A stretch of 64,000 nt of DNA. Source: Paracidovorax valerianellae (lineage in GTDB: Bacteria > Pseudomonadota > Gammaproteobacteria > Burkholderiales > Burkholderiaceae_C). Shown here piece by piece: positions 36,513-49,151 of the stretch; within the stretch, counting starts at the first letter, position 1, and each line of letters begins with the position of its first letter. The notes beneath the pieces are model-generated. The model saw only the letters and a list, made by a program, of their open reading frames with translations, was not told the origin of the DNA and did no database searches. The DNA lies in the NCBI RefSeq assembly GCF_900102625.1, contig NZ_FMZC01000001.1, positions 310,001 to 374,000 of the forward strand, in the 5' to 3' direction. The position numbers and the translations under genes are program-made.

Positions 36513-37659
36513 TTTCAGCTGGCTGCTGCTGGGCCTGCCGCTGGCGTTCGTGCTCGGGTGGTTCGCCTCCCGATTCGACCTGCGGCAATTGCGGGAAGAA
36601 AACCGCCGCGCTCCCAAGGCCTATTTCAAGGGCTTGAACTTCCTGCTCAACGAGCAGCAGGACCAGGCCATCGATGCGTTCATCGAAGCCGTACAGAACG
36701 ATCCGGACACGTCCGAGCTGCATTTCGCGCTCGGCAATCTCTTTCGCCGCCGGGGCGAGTACAACCGCGCCGTCCGCGTTCACGAGCATCTGCTGTCGCG
36801 CGGCGACCTGAGCCGCACCGACCGCGACCGGGCCCAGCACGCGCTGGCCCTGGACTTTCTGAAAGCCGGGCTGCTCGACCGCGCCGAGGATGCCTTGCGC
36901 CGGCTGGAAAACACGCCGTTCGAGAGCCAGTCGCGGCTGGCCTTGCTGGCCATCTACGAACGCTCCCGCGACTGGCCGCAGGCCGCTGCCATCGCCCGCA
37001 AGATGCATGGCTCGCACCAGGGCGACTTCAGCACGCGGCAGGCCCATTACCTGTGCGAACAGGCGTTGGCCCGGGGGGCCCAGGGCGATCAGGAAGCGGC
37101 CCAGGCGCAGCTCGAGGAAGCCGTGGCCGCCGCGCCGCATGCCCCGCGCCCGCGCATCGAGCTCGCTCGCCTGCACCACCGATGCGGCCGGCAGGAGCAA
37201 GCGTTTTCCACCCTCCTGGAACTGTCCCGCGAATCGCCCGGCGCCCTGCCCCTGGCGGCCCCGCTGCTCGTCGAAGTCGGCACGGCGACCGACCGGGCGG
37301 AAGAAACGTACCAACTGCTGCTGGCGCATTACGAACGCGCGCCATCGCTGGACATGCTCGAGGCCATCGTGTCGATGGACAGCACTTCCGGCGACCCGGC
37401 CCGGCCCGGCCCGCAGTGGTATGTGCGCCATCTGGACAAGGAGCCGTCGCTGGTGGCCGCAGCGAAGTGGCTGGCGCAGGAAACCCTGCAGCACGAAGAA
37501 TTCCATCCCCAGGTGCAGAAGGCGCTGGACCAGGCGACCAAGCCCCTGACCCGGTACCGCTGTGCCGCCTGCGGCTTCGAGGCCCGCCAGCACTTCTGGC
37601 AATGCCCGGGTTGCCAGACCTGGGACAGCTACCCCGCGCGGCGCGTGGAAGAGCTGTGA
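36502..37659 (+). CDS. lapB: LPS assembly protein LapB (YciM)
   Basis: 385 residues. N-terminal membrane anchor (LLLGLPLAFVLGWFASRFD), YFKGLNFLLNEQQDQAIDAF opening the TPR array, about nine TPR units to residue 340, then a rubredoxin-type metal site with two CxxC pairs (C-A-A-C near 354 and C-P-G-C near 368). It promotes LpxC degradation with FtsH. Directly coupled to lapA and to the ComEA-like gene (TGATG). Confidence 0.95.
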   Translation: MEFDFSWLLLGLPLAFVLGWFASRFDLRQLREENRRAPKAYFKGLNFLLNEQQDQAIDAFIEAVQNDPDTSELHFALGNLFRRRGEYNRAVRVHEHLLSRGDLSRTDRDRAQHALALDFLKAGLLDRAEDALRRLENTPFESQSRLALLAIYERSRDWPQAAAIARKMHGSHQGDFSTRQAHYLCEQALARGAQGDQEAAQAQLEEAVAAAPHAPRPRIELARLHHRCGRQEQAFSTLLELSRESPGALPLAAPLLVEVGTATDRAEETYQLLLAHYERAPSLDMLEAIVSMDSTSGDPARPGPQWYVRHLDKEPSLVAAAKWLAQETLQHEEFHPQVQKALDQATKPLTRYRCAACGFEARQHFWQCPGCQTWDSYPARRVEEL

Positions 37660-38027
37660 TGCGGCCTCTCCGAATCCTCGCGGCCCCATCGCTTTCGCGC
37701 TGGTTCAAGCCGTTGGCGGCAATGCTGGCCACCGCCGCCTGCACGCTGGCATCGGCCGCCGTCGAGGTCAACACGGCCTCGGTGGCTGATCTGGATGGCG
37801 TCAAGGGCATCGGCCCGGCACTGTCGGCCAGGATTCTGAAGGCACGCGAGATGGGCGTTTTCCAGAACTGGGCAGACCTCGTCGGGCGAGTGCAAGGCAT
37901 GGGCAAGGCGTCCGCGGCGCGGCTTTCGAGCGAGGGGCTCACCGTGAACGGCGCCACGTTCGGCGACGCTGCAGCCGTTGCCGCACCCCCTGCGCTCACG
38001 GCCCCAGCGGTCGGCGCCTCGCGTTAA
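37659..38027 (+). CDS. ComEA-like helix-hairpin-helix protein, secreted
   Basis: 122 residues from ATG 37659 (TGATG overlap with lapB). An N-terminal hydrophobic signal (WFKPLAAMLATAACTLASAA) is followed by VEVNTASVADLDGVKGIGPA and two helix-hairpin-helix turns (GIGPALSARILKAREMG; VQGMGKASAARL). This resembles the DNA-binding ComEA domain used in DNA uptake. A Pro/Ala-rich tail ends it. Likely a periplasmic DNA-binding protein. Confidence 0.75.
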   Translation: MRPLRILAAPSLSRWFKPLAAMLATAACTLASAAVEVNTASVADLDGVKGIGPALSARILKAREMGVFQNWADLVGRVQGMGKASAARLSSEGLTVNGATFGDAAAVAAPPALTAPAVGASR

Positions 38028-38074
38028 AGGGTGCACCGATTGTGTGCCCACAGCGCGTCCAATCTCCGGGACGT

Positions 38075-38091
38075 GCTAGGGTATTCATAGC
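38075..38091. repeat. half-copy of the dispersed repeat
   Basis: GCTAGGGTATTCATAGC has the same 17-nt palindromic layout (GCTA-N9-TAGC) as the full repeats but lacks the 20-nt spacer; GGAGGGG follows after 7 nt. Confidence 0.4.
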
Positions 38092-38127
38092 AAGCTTGGA
38101 GGGGCTTGCCCGTAGAATCGTCCGGGC

Positions 38128-41088
38128 ATGCCCCTGATCCTCCTCGTCCTCCTTCCCTTCATCGGCAGCCTCCTGGCGGCGGTGCTGCCGACGAACGCGC
38201 GCAACACCGAATCCACGCTCGCCGGTGCGATCGCGCTGTTCTGCGCGGTGCAGGCGGCCCTGTATTTTCCGGAGATCGCATCGGGCGGGGTGCTGCGGCA
38301 GGAAATCCCTTGGCTGCCGGCCCTGGGACTGAACCTCGTGATCCGCATGGACGGATTCGCCTGGATGTTCTGCATGCTGATCCTGGGCATCGGTTCGCTG
38401 GTGGTGCTTTATGCGCGCTACTACATGTCGCCGGCCGATCCGGTGCCCCGCTTCTTTTCGTTCTTTCTCGCCTTCATGGGGGCGATGACCGGCGTGGTGC
38501 TGTCGGGCAACATCATCCAGCTGGCGTTCTTCTGGGAACTCACCAGCCTTTTTTCCTTTTTGCTGATCGGCTACTGGTACCACCGGCAGGATGCCCGCAG
38601 GGGCGCCCGCATGGCGCTCACGGTGACGGGTACCGGCGGGCTGTGCATGCTCGCAGGCATGCTGGTGATCGGGCACATCGTGGGCAGCTACGACCTCGAT
38701 CACGTTCTGGCCGCCGGCGAGCAGATCCGCAACCACCCCTGGTACCTGACGGCGCTGGTGCTGGTGCTGCTGGGCGCGCTGACCAAGAGCGCGCAGTTCC
38801 CCTTCCACTTCTGGCTGCCCAACGCCATGGCGGCGCCGACGCCCGTGTCGGCCTACCTGCACTCGGCGACCATGGTGAAGGCTGGCGTCTTCCTGCTGGC
38901 GCGCATGTGGCCCGTGATGGGCGGTACCGAGCCGTGGTTCTGGCTGGTCGGCGGTGCGGGCGTGTGCACGCTGCTGGTGGGCGGCTATGCGGCCATGTTC
39001 CAGAACGACCTCAAGGGGCTGCTGGCGTATTCGACGATTTCGCATCTGGGCCTCATCACCCTGCTGCTGGGGTTGAACAGCCCGCTGGCGGCCGTGGCGG
39101 CGGTGTTCCACATCATGAACCACGCCACCTTCAAGGCATCGCTTTTCATGGCGGCAGGCATCGTGGACCATGAGAGCGGCACCCGGGACATCCGGCGCCT
39201 GTCCGGCCTGCGCACCATGATGCCGGTGACGGCGACACTCGCCATGGTGGCCAGCGCGGCCATGGCCGGCGTACCGCTGCTCAACGGGTTCCTATCCAAG
39301 GAAATGTTCTTCGCCGAGACGGTGTTCCTGGACGCTTCGCCGCTGGTAGCCACCGTGCTGCCCATTGCCGCCACGCTGGCCGGCATCTTCAGCGTGGCGT
39401 ATTCGCTGCGCTTCACGGTCGATGTGTTCTGGGGCCCGCGCGCCCAGGACCTGCCCCGCCAGCCGCACGAGCCCCCACACTGGATGCGCGTGCCGGTGGA
39501 ACTGCTGGTGCTGGCCTGCATGGTGGTCGGCATCTTTCCCGCTTGGTCGGTCGGCCGGTATCTGGACGCCGCGGCGCGCCCGGTGGTCGGCGGCGAGCTG
39601 CCCGAATTCAGCCTGGCGATCTGGCACGGCTTCAACACTCCGTTCATGATGAGCCTGGTCGCCCTGGTGGGCGGCACGGCGCTCTACCTGGTGCTGCGCT
39701 GGCAGCGCGCCGCCGGCAACGTGGATGCGCCGCCGCTCATCTACCGCGTGAGCGGGCGGCGCCTGTTCGAGATCGCGCTCACCTGGCTCACACTGCTGGG
39801 CCACAACGGCCGGCGTCTGATGTCCACGCCCCGGCTGCAGTGGCAGATGCTGTGGCTGGTGCTGGCGGCCCTGCTCGGCGCCGCGCTGCCGCTGTGGACC
39901 CAGGGGCTGCAACTGGGCGGCCGGGGCACCTTGCCACTGTCGCCGGCCTTCGTGGTGCTGTGGACCCTGGGTTGCCTCTGTGCGGTGACCGCTGCATGGC
40001 AGGCCAAATACCACCGGCTCGCGGCATTGACGTTGATGGGTGGCGCGGGGCTGTGCACCTGCATCACCTTCCTGTGGTTTTCCGCGCCCGACCTGGCGCT
40101 CACGCAGATCGTGGTGGAGATCGTGACCACCGTGCTGGTGCTGCTGGGCCTGCGCTGGCTGCCCCGGCGGGACGAGCGGCTGCGCGGCGTGGACACCACG
40201 CACCCCGGCATCGTGCGGGCACGGCGCCTGCGCGACATGGCCGTGGCGCTGGCGGCCGGCGGTGGCATGGCCTGGCTGGCCTTCACCATGATGAGCCGGC
40301 CGTTCCCCGAGAGCACCTCGACCTTCTTCCTGGAGCGCGCGCAGACCGAGGGCGGCGGCACCAACGTGGTCAACGTGATGCTGGTGGACTTCCGCGGCTT
40401 CGACACCTTTGGCGAGATCGTCGTGCTGGGCATCGTGGCGCTGACGGTCTATGCCCTGCTGCGCCGCTTCCGCCCCGCCCGCGAGACCATGGACCTGCCC
40501 GAGCAGCAGCGCAACATGCCGGCCGACCTGCAGACCGACCTGCTCAACCCGCGCAACGCCGCCGACACCGCCGTCGGCTACCTGATGGTGCCGGCCGTGC
40601 TGGTGCGGCTGCTGCTGCCGTTCACCGCGCTGGTGTCGTTCTACATGTTCATGCGGGGGCACAACGAGCCGGGCGGCGGCTTCGTCGCAGGGCTGGTGCT
40701 GTCGGTGGGGCTGCTGCTGCAATACATCATCTCGGGGACGCACTGGGTCGAAGCGCACCTGCCGCTGTACCCGCGCCGCTGGATCGGCGTGGGCCTGCTG
40801 TTCGCGCTGGGCACCGGGCTGGGCGCGCTGGTGCTGGGCTATCCGTTCCTCACCAGCCACACGGCGCATTTCCACCTGCCGGTGATCGGCGAGATCCACA
40901 TCGCGAGTGCCCTGTTCTTCGACATCGGCGTGTTCACCCTGGTGGTGGGCTCCACGCTGCTGATCTTGACGGCCATCGCCCACCAATCGGTGCGCGGCCA
41001 CCGCTACCACGCCCGCCTGGCCGAAGAGCGCGAGGCCGAGCAGGCCGCCAACCCCGCCGCCGTGCCGCCCGAAGGAGGAACCCGCTGA
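38128..41088 (+). CDS. mrpA: Na+(K+)/H+ antiporter subunit A fused to subunit B (Mrp/Pha)
   Basis: 986 residues, about 21 membrane helices. The N-terminal 500 residues are NuoL/MrpA-like: ELTSLFSFLLIGYWYH, proton-path Lys in LTKSAQFPFHFWLPNAM, AAPTPVSAYLHSATMVKAG. The middle holds the MrpA C-terminal extension (ALTQIVVEIVTTVLVLLGLR). From about residue 835 an MrpB domain follows (FMRGHNEPGGGFVAGLVLS), so A and B are one chain, as in group 2 Pha-type systems. With genes C-G downstream it forms a multi-subunit antiporter for pH and cation homeostasis. Junction to subunit C is TGATG. Confidence 0.95.
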   Translation: MPLILLVLLPFIGSLLAAVLPTNARNTESTLAGAIALFCAVQAALYFPEIASGGVLRQEIPWLPALGLNLVIRMDGFAWMFCMLILGIGSLVVLYARYYMSPADPVPRFFSFFLAFMGAMTGVVLSGNIIQLAFFWELTSLFSFLLIGYWYHRQDARRGARMALTVTGTGGLCMLAGMLVIGHIVGSYDLDHVLAAGEQIRNHPWYLTALVLVLLGALTKSAQFPFHFWLPNAMAAPTPVSAYLHSATMVKAGVFLLARMWPVMGGTEPWFWLVGGAGVCTLLVGGYAAMFQNDLKGLLAYSTISHLGLITLLLGLNSPLAAVAAVFHIMNHATFKASLFMAAGIVDHESGTRDIRRLSGLRTMMPVTATLAMVASAAMAGVPLLNGFLSKEMFFAETVFLDASPLVATVLPIAATLAGIFSVAYSLRFTVDVFWGPRAQDLPRQPHEPPHWMRVPVELLVLACMVVGIFPAWSVGRYLDAAARPVVGGELPEFSLAIWHGFNTPFMMSLVALVGGTALYLVLRWQRAAGNVDAPPLIYRVSGRRLFEIALTWLTLLGHNGRRLMSTPRLQWQMLWLVLAALLGAALPLWTQGLQLGGRGTLPLSPAFVVLWTLGCLCAVTAAWQAKYHRLAALTLMGGAGLCTCITFLWFSAPDLALTQIVVEIVTTVLVLLGLRWLPRRDERLRGVDTTHPGIVRARRLRDMAVALAAGGGMAWLAFTMMSRPFPESTSTFFLERAQTEGGGTNVVNVMLVDFRGFDTFGEIVVLGIVALTVYALLRRFRPARETMDLPEQQRNMPADLQTDLLNPRNAADTAVGYLMVPAVLVRLLLPFTALVSFYMFMRGHNEPGGGFVAGLVLSVGLLLQYIISGTHWVEAHLPLYPRRWIGVGLLFALGTGLGALVLGYPFLTSHTAHFHLPVIGEIHIASALFFDIGVFTLVVGSTLLILTAIAHQSVRGHRYHARLAEEREAEQAANPAAVPPEGGTR

Positions 41089-41453
41089 TGGAAATCGTTC
41101 TCGCCATTGCCATCGGCGTCCTCACCGGCTCGGGCGTCTGGCTGCTGCTGCGCCCGCGCACCTTCCAGGTCATCATGGGCCTGGCGCTGCTGTCGTATGC
41201 CGTGAACCTGTTCATCTTCAGCATGGGCCGCCTGGGCCTGGCCATCAACAAGGAGCCCGTGCTGCTGGCCGGTGTGCCGAAAGACCTGCAGCACTATGCC
41301 GACCCGATGCCCCAGGCGCTGGTGCTCACCGCCATCGTGATCGGCTTTGCGATGACGGCGCTGTTCCTGGTCGTGCTGCTGGCGTCGCGGGGCATGTCGG
41401 GCACCGACCATGTGGACGGCACGCGCTCGCACGACGTGCAGGAGATGCCGTGA
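41088..41453 (+). CDS. mrpC: antiporter subunit C (MrpC)
   Basis: 121 residues, NuoK-like, three helices (VLAIAIGVLTGSGVWLLL; VIMGLALLSYAVNLFIFSM; ALVLTAIVIGFAMTALFLVVLL). DPMPQALVLTAIVIGFA is the family signature. TGATG overlap with subunit A-B and GTGA overlap with subunit D. Confidence 0.94.
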   Translation: MEIVLAIAIGVLTGSGVWLLLRPRTFQVIMGLALLSYAVNLFIFSMGRLGLAINKEPVLLAGVPKDLQHYADPMPQALVLTAIVIGFAMTALFLVVLLASRGMSGTDHVDGTRSHDVQEMP

Positions 41454-43192
41454 CCTCGGCCCTGTCCAGCTTCTTGTCCAACTCATTGGGCGACGCCCTG
41501 TCGGCGCTGATGCCGCACCTGATGCTGGCGCCCATCGTGCTGCCGCTGCTCACCGCCGCGCTGATGCTGCTGCTGCGCGAAGAGCGCCAGCGGCTCAAGC
41601 TCGGGCTCAACATCGCGTCCACCTCCCTCGGCCTGATGATCGCCGTGGGCTTGCTGCTGTGGACCAGCCAGGCCACCGTGCCGACCACCATGGGCGTGTA
41701 CCTGCCGGGCAACTGGCCCGCACCGTTCGGCATCGTGCTGGCGCTGGACCGGCTGTCGGCCATGATGCTGGCCCTCACCAGCGCGGTGGCCCTGTGCTCC
41801 ATCGTCTTCGCGGCGGCGCGCTGGCACCGCGCGGGGGTGCACTACCACCCGCTGTTCCAGTTCCAGCTGATGGGCCTGGCCGGCGCGTTCCTGACGGCCG
41901 ACCTGTTCAATCTGTTCGTGTTCTTCGAGATCATGCTGGCGGCCTCGTACGGGCTGCTGCTGCACGGCTCGGGCCGCACGCGCGTGCAGGCCGGTCTGCA
42001 CTACATCGCCATCAACCTCGCGGCGTCGTCGCTGTTCCTGATCGGCGTGTCCATGCTCTACGGCATCACCGGCACGCTGAACATGGCCGACCTGGCACAG
42101 AGCATTCCCAAGGTGGCCGACGCCGACCGCGGGCTGCTGCACGCGGCCGCGGCCATTCTGGCGACCGCCTTCCTCATCAAGGCCGCGGTGTGGCCGCTCA
42201 ACTTCTGGCTGGTGCCCGCCTACAGCGCCGCCACGGCGCCGGCGGGCGCGCTGTTTGCGCTCATGACCAAGGTGGGCGTGTACACCATCCTGCGGCTGTG
42301 GACGCTCATGTTCAGCAGCGAGGCGGGCCCGTCCGCCCTGTTCGGCAGCCTGTGGCTGATCGGCGGCGGCATGCTCACCATGGCCTTCGGCGGCATCGGC
42401 ATGCTGGGCTCGCAGCGGCTGACCCACCTGGCGGGCTATGCGGCGATTCTTTCGTCGGGCACGCTGCTGGCAGCGGCCGGCTTCGGTCAGAACGTGCTGA
42501 CGGCCGGCCTGCTGTATTACCTGCCCAGCTCCACGCTGGCGATCAGCGCGCTTTTTCTGCTGGCCGATCTGATCGACCGGTGGCGCAACGACGGCGCCAC
42601 GCTCGCCCCGCACGAGCGCCACGACGATGCGCCCTTCCTCACCGCCGAACTCGTGCCCGCCGAGGGCCTGAACCTGGACGAGGACGAGACGGTGCTGATC
42701 GGCCGCATCATCCCTGCCGCCGCCGCGTTCCTCGGGCTGGCCTACCTGCTGTGCACGCTGGTGGTCGCCGGGCTGCCGCCGCTGTCGGGCTTCGTGGGCA
42801 AGTTCGCCATGCTGACGGCGCTGCTCAATCCGCTGGGACTGGGCTCTTCCGCCGGGTCGCAGCCCGGCACCCCGGGCTGGATGCTGCTGGCTCTGCTGAT
42901 CCTCACCGGCCTGTTCGCCCTGATTGCCCTCACGCGCACCGGCATCCGCTATTTCTGGACCACGCACGACCGGCGCCGCCCCCAGTTGCGCGTGCTGGAG
43001 GGCCTGCCGATCGCGCTGCTGCTGGCCGGGTGCATCGCCCTCACGCTGTACGCCGGCGCGGTGATGCGGTTCACGCAGGCCACGGCCAACGCGCTGCACA
43101 CGCCCTCCAACTACATCCGCGCGGTGATGTCGGCGCGGCCCGTGCCCGGGCCCGTCACGCCGGCCGAGCCCCCTGCCCGGGAGACGCCATGA
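41450..43192 (+). CDS. mrpD: antiporter subunit D (MrpD)
   Basis: 580 residues from GTG 41450. NuoN/M-like, about 14 helices. VFFEIMLAASYGLLLHG, the charged helix LIKAAVWPLNFWLVPAYSAA with the conserved Lys, and PPLSGFVGKFAML are present. The cytoplasmic loop at about 380-415 is unusually long and acidic (TLAPHERHDDAPFLTAEL, EDETVLIGR). It is the second ion-translocating subunit. Confidence 0.94.
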   Translation: MTSALSSFLSNSLGDALSALMPHLMLAPIVLPLLTAALMLLLREERQRLKLGLNIASTSLGLMIAVGLLLWTSQATVPTTMGVYLPGNWPAPFGIVLALDRLSAMMLALTSAVALCSIVFAAARWHRAGVHYHPLFQFQLMGLAGAFLTADLFNLFVFFEIMLAASYGLLLHGSGRTRVQAGLHYIAINLAASSLFLIGVSMLYGITGTLNMADLAQSIPKVADADRGLLHAAAAILATAFLIKAAVWPLNFWLVPAYSAATAPAGALFALMTKVGVYTILRLWTLMFSSEAGPSALFGSLWLIGGGMLTMAFGGIGMLGSQRLTHLAGYAAILSSGTLLAAAGFGQNVLTAGLLYYLPSSTLAISALFLLADLIDRWRNDGATLAPHERHDDAPFLTAELVPAEGLNLDEDETVLIGRIIPAAAAFLGLAYLLCTLVVAGLPPLSGFVGKFAMLTALLNPLGLGSSAGSQPGTPGWMLLALLILTGLFALIALTRTGIRYFWTTHDRRRPQLRVLEGLPIALLLAGCIALTLYAGAVMRFTQATANALHTPSNYIRAVMSARPVPGPVTPAEPPARETP

Positions 43193-43680
43193 AGCGACTG
43201 TTCCCCGCACCCTTGCTGTCCGTGGCGCTCTTCGTGCTGTGGCTCATGCTGAATCGCTCGGTGAGCGCCGGGCAACTGGTGCTGGCGGCCTTCGTGGCGA
43301 TAGCGATTCCTGTGCTGACGCGCGGGCTGCGGCCCCTGCCCGTGCGCATCCGACGGCCCGGCACGGTGCTGCGGCTGGTGGGTGCGGTGCTGGCGGACAG
43401 CGTGGCCTCCAACCTGCGGCTGCTGCGTTTTCTGGCCCGGCCGTCGCACCGGCCCCACCCGCCGGGCTTCGTGCAGATTCCGCTGGAGATGCGCGACCCG
43501 AACGCTCTGGCCGTGCTGGCAATGATCGTCTGCATCACCCCCGGCACGTCGTGGGCGGAGCTGTCGCTGGACCGCTCCATCCTCATGCTGCACGTGCTGG
43601 AGCTGGACGACAGGCAGGCCGCCATCGATCACGTCAAAACGCGCTACGAGCGCCCCCTGATGGAGATTTTCGAATCATGA
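43189..43680 (+). CDS. mrpE: antiporter subunit E (MrpE)
   Basis: 163 residues from ATG 43189 (ATGA overlap). Two helices, then the MrpE pattern (FVQIPLEMRDPNALAVLAM, CITPGTSWAELSLD, LMLHVLELDD). Accessory subunit of the Mrp complex. Confidence 0.92.
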   Translation: MKRLFPAPLLSVALFVLWLMLNRSVSAGQLVLAAFVAIAIPVLTRGLRPLPVRIRRPGTVLRLVGAVLADSVASNLRLLRFLARPSHRPHPPGFVQIPLEMRDPNALAVLAMIVCITPGTSWAELSLDRSILMLHVLELDDRQAAIDHVKTRYERPLMEIFES

Positions 43681-43961
43681 CGAACGGTTCCATCCTCGCC
43701 ATCGCGCTGCCCATCGCCGTCTTCATGCTGGTGCTGGCCATGTCCTGCGCGCTGGTGCGCATGCTCAAGGGCCCCTCCGCCCAGGACCGCGTGCTGGCCC
43801 TGGACTGCATGTACCTGAACGGCATGCTCTGCATGCTGGTGCTGGGCATCTACTACGGCAGCACGAACTATTTCGAGGCCGCGCTGCTGATCGCGCTGCT
43901 GGGTTTCGCCAGCTCCACCGCGATGGCCAAGTTCCTGCTGCGCGGCGAGGTGATCGAATGA
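43677..43961 (+). CDS. mrpF: antiporter subunit F (MrpF)
   Basis: 94 residues from ATG 43677 (ATGA overlap). Three helices; RMLKGPSAQDRVLALDCMYLN is the MrpF signature, GFASSTAMAKFLLRGEVIE closes it. Overlaps subunit G by ATGA. Confidence 0.92.
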   Translation: MTNGSILAIALPIAVFMLVLAMSCALVRMLKGPSAQDRVLALDCMYLNGMLCMLVLGIYYGSTNYFEAALLIALLGFASSTAMAKFLLRGEVIE

Positions 43962-44329
43962 CCGCCGCAACGCTGCCGCTGTGGGCCGAGATCGCGATTG
44001 CGGCGTTCGTGCTGGCCGGGGCCGGCATCGCGCTGATGGGATCGCTCGGGCTGCTGCGCCTGCCGACCTACTTCGAGCGGGTGCATGCGCCCTCCGTCAT
44101 CGCCACGCTCGGGTGCTGGTGCATCGTGCTGGCCACGCTGCTGTACTTTTCGCTGCAGGGCGAGGGGCTGGCGCTGCATGCGCTGCTCATCGGCCTGTTC
44201 GTGTCGGTGACCGTGCCGGTGACCAACATCTTCCTGATGCGCGCCGCCCTGTTCCGCGCGCGCCGCGCGGGCCAGAACGTGCCCCCCAGCCTGAGCCGGC
44301 TCGTGGAGAGCACTGACCGCGACTCCTGA
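43958..44329 (+). CDS. mrpG: antiporter subunit G (MrpG)
   Basis: 123 residues. Three helices; GSLGLLRLPTYFERVHAPS and FVSVTVPVTNIFLMRAA are diagnostic of MrpG. Last gene of the six-gene operon, followed by two copies of the dispersed repeat before the convergent 5-oxoprolinase gene. Confidence 0.93.
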   Translation: MTAATLPLWAEIAIAAFVLAGAGIALMGSLGLLRLPTYFERVHAPSVIATLGCWCIVLATLLYFSLQGEGLALHALLIGLFVSVTVPVTNIFLMRAALFRARRAGQNVPPSLSRLVESTDRDS

Positions 44330-44335
44330 GCATTT

Positions 44336-44383
44336 GCTATTACTTATATAGCAATACTCCCTAGGGAAATATGCGCTGGAGGC
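44336..44383. repeat. dispersed 48-nt repeat, copy 3
   Basis: GCTATTACTTATATAGC, 20-nt spacer, GCGCTGGAGGC, then CTTTTTT. It starts 7 nt after the mrpG stop and could act as a hairpin terminator for the antiporter operon. Confidence 0.75.
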
Positions 44384-44448
44384 CTTTTTTCCTCCTATGC
44401 AGCAACAGGCGACGCAGAGGCGACTTGGCGGATCACCTCTGCGGATTT

Positions 44449-44496
44449 GCTACCAAATAAATAGCAAACCTCCCTAGTGGAATATGCGCTGACGGC
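44449..44496. repeat. dispersed 48-nt repeat, copy 4
   Basis: GCTACCAAATAAATAGC, 20-nt spacer, GCGCTGACGGC, then CTTTTT. Same orientation as copy 3 and 113 nt from it; the spacers share CTCCCTAG and GGAATAT / GGAAATAT, so the two are a tandem pair. Confidence 0.75.
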
Positions 44497-44507
44497 CTTT
44501 TTGATGC

Positions 44508-48257
<3,750 letters not shown>

Positions 48258-48593
48258 GTCGATGGTTTCCTTCGCCTGGTTACGGATGAAATGCTTCGAC
48301 AACAATCACGCAGGCATCACCCGCAAGGCAAGAGAACATCCACGATTGGCCGACCCTTTTTCGATGATATCGTCAGCCCCGCGGCGCCGACACCCACCAG
48401 CACACCGCAGCAATCTTCGTGCCGTCCACGGCCACTTCCGTGGAGGTCCGAGCCCTCGCCCGGCTACCCGCCGGGCCGTTCGGAGCGCGGCAGCACGGGG
48501 TCAAAAGGCTCTCGCTGAGACACCATCGTTCAACTCACTTTCCGCGCTGTTTTTCGAAATGCCGCGGCAACGGATCACTCTTCACAGCCATCT
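48258..48593. other. 336-nt divergent intergenic region
   Basis: Between 5-oxoprolinase (-) and the muramidase-like gene (+). No gene seen. A one-mismatch PIP-box-like string (TTCGT-N15-TTCCG, 48416-48440) lies 150 nt before the muramidase start; considered weak. Confidence 0.4.
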
Positions 48594-49151
48594 ATGCCAG
48601 AACAAATCGACTACGCATTTCTCAGTGCCTTGGAGGGCGGCTCGCTGACCACCGGCTACGTGCCGGCGGCCAACGTCAGCAAGAGCGGTGTGACCATCGC
48701 GACCGGGTTCGATCTGGGCCAGCGGTCCGAGAGCGACCTCAAGAACCTGGGCATTTCGACCGGCCTGATCACGAAGCTCAAGCCCTACCTCGGCACCAAG
48801 GGCGCGGATGCCAAGAAGCTGATCGAGAAAACCCCGCTGACCATCACGGCCGCCGAGGCCGAGTCCATCGACAAGGCCACCAAGGCCAGCCACATCGCCA
48901 GCGTGAAGCTCAAGTACGACTCGGCAACGGCTGCCAAGAAGAACTTCATCGACCTGCCGGCGGAAGCCCAGACGGTCATCGCGTCGGTGTCGTTCCAGTA
49001 CGGCGTCAACCTGGATGCCGCCGCCCCGAAGTTCTGGAAGGCCGCCACCGAGCAGGACTGGACCGAAGCCGTCAAACTGCTCAAGAATTTTGGAGATGTC
49101 TACCCCACGCGCCGAGGCAAAGAAGCGGCCTTGCTGGAGAAAGTCAAATGA
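48594..49151 (+). CDS. pesticin-like muramidase (lysozyme-fold), candidate antibacterial toxin
   Basis: 185 residues, no signal peptide. The N-terminus IDYAFLSALEGG with Glu14, then VPAANVSKSGVTIATGFDLGQR with Thr37 and Asp40, matches the T4-lysozyme-like catalytic segment of the pesticin C-terminal domain (PF16754), as does the later AQTVIASVSFQYG. It should cleave the glycan of peptidoglycan. The ATG is poorly preceded by a ribosome site. The next gene overlaps by ATGA and encodes an exported protein. A cytoplasmic wall hydrolase paired with a periplasmic partner is the classic layout of a secreted effector and its immunity protein. No secretion genes are in the window. Confidence 0.8.
   Translation: MPEQIDYAFLSALEGGSLTTGYVPAANVSKSGVTIATGFDLGQRSESDLKNLGISTGLITKLKPYLGTKGADAKKLIEKTPLTITAAEAESIDKATKASHIASVKLKYDSATAAKKNFIDLPAEAQTVIASVSFQYGVNLDAAAPKFWKAATEQDWTEAVKLLKNFGDVYPTRRGKEAALLEKVK

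Noticed and set aside
48416-48440. PIP-box-like TTCGT-N15-TTCCG before the muramidase gene
   Set aside because: A mismatch in the core G and 150 nt from the start; such one-mismatch strings are common in this GC-rich DNA.
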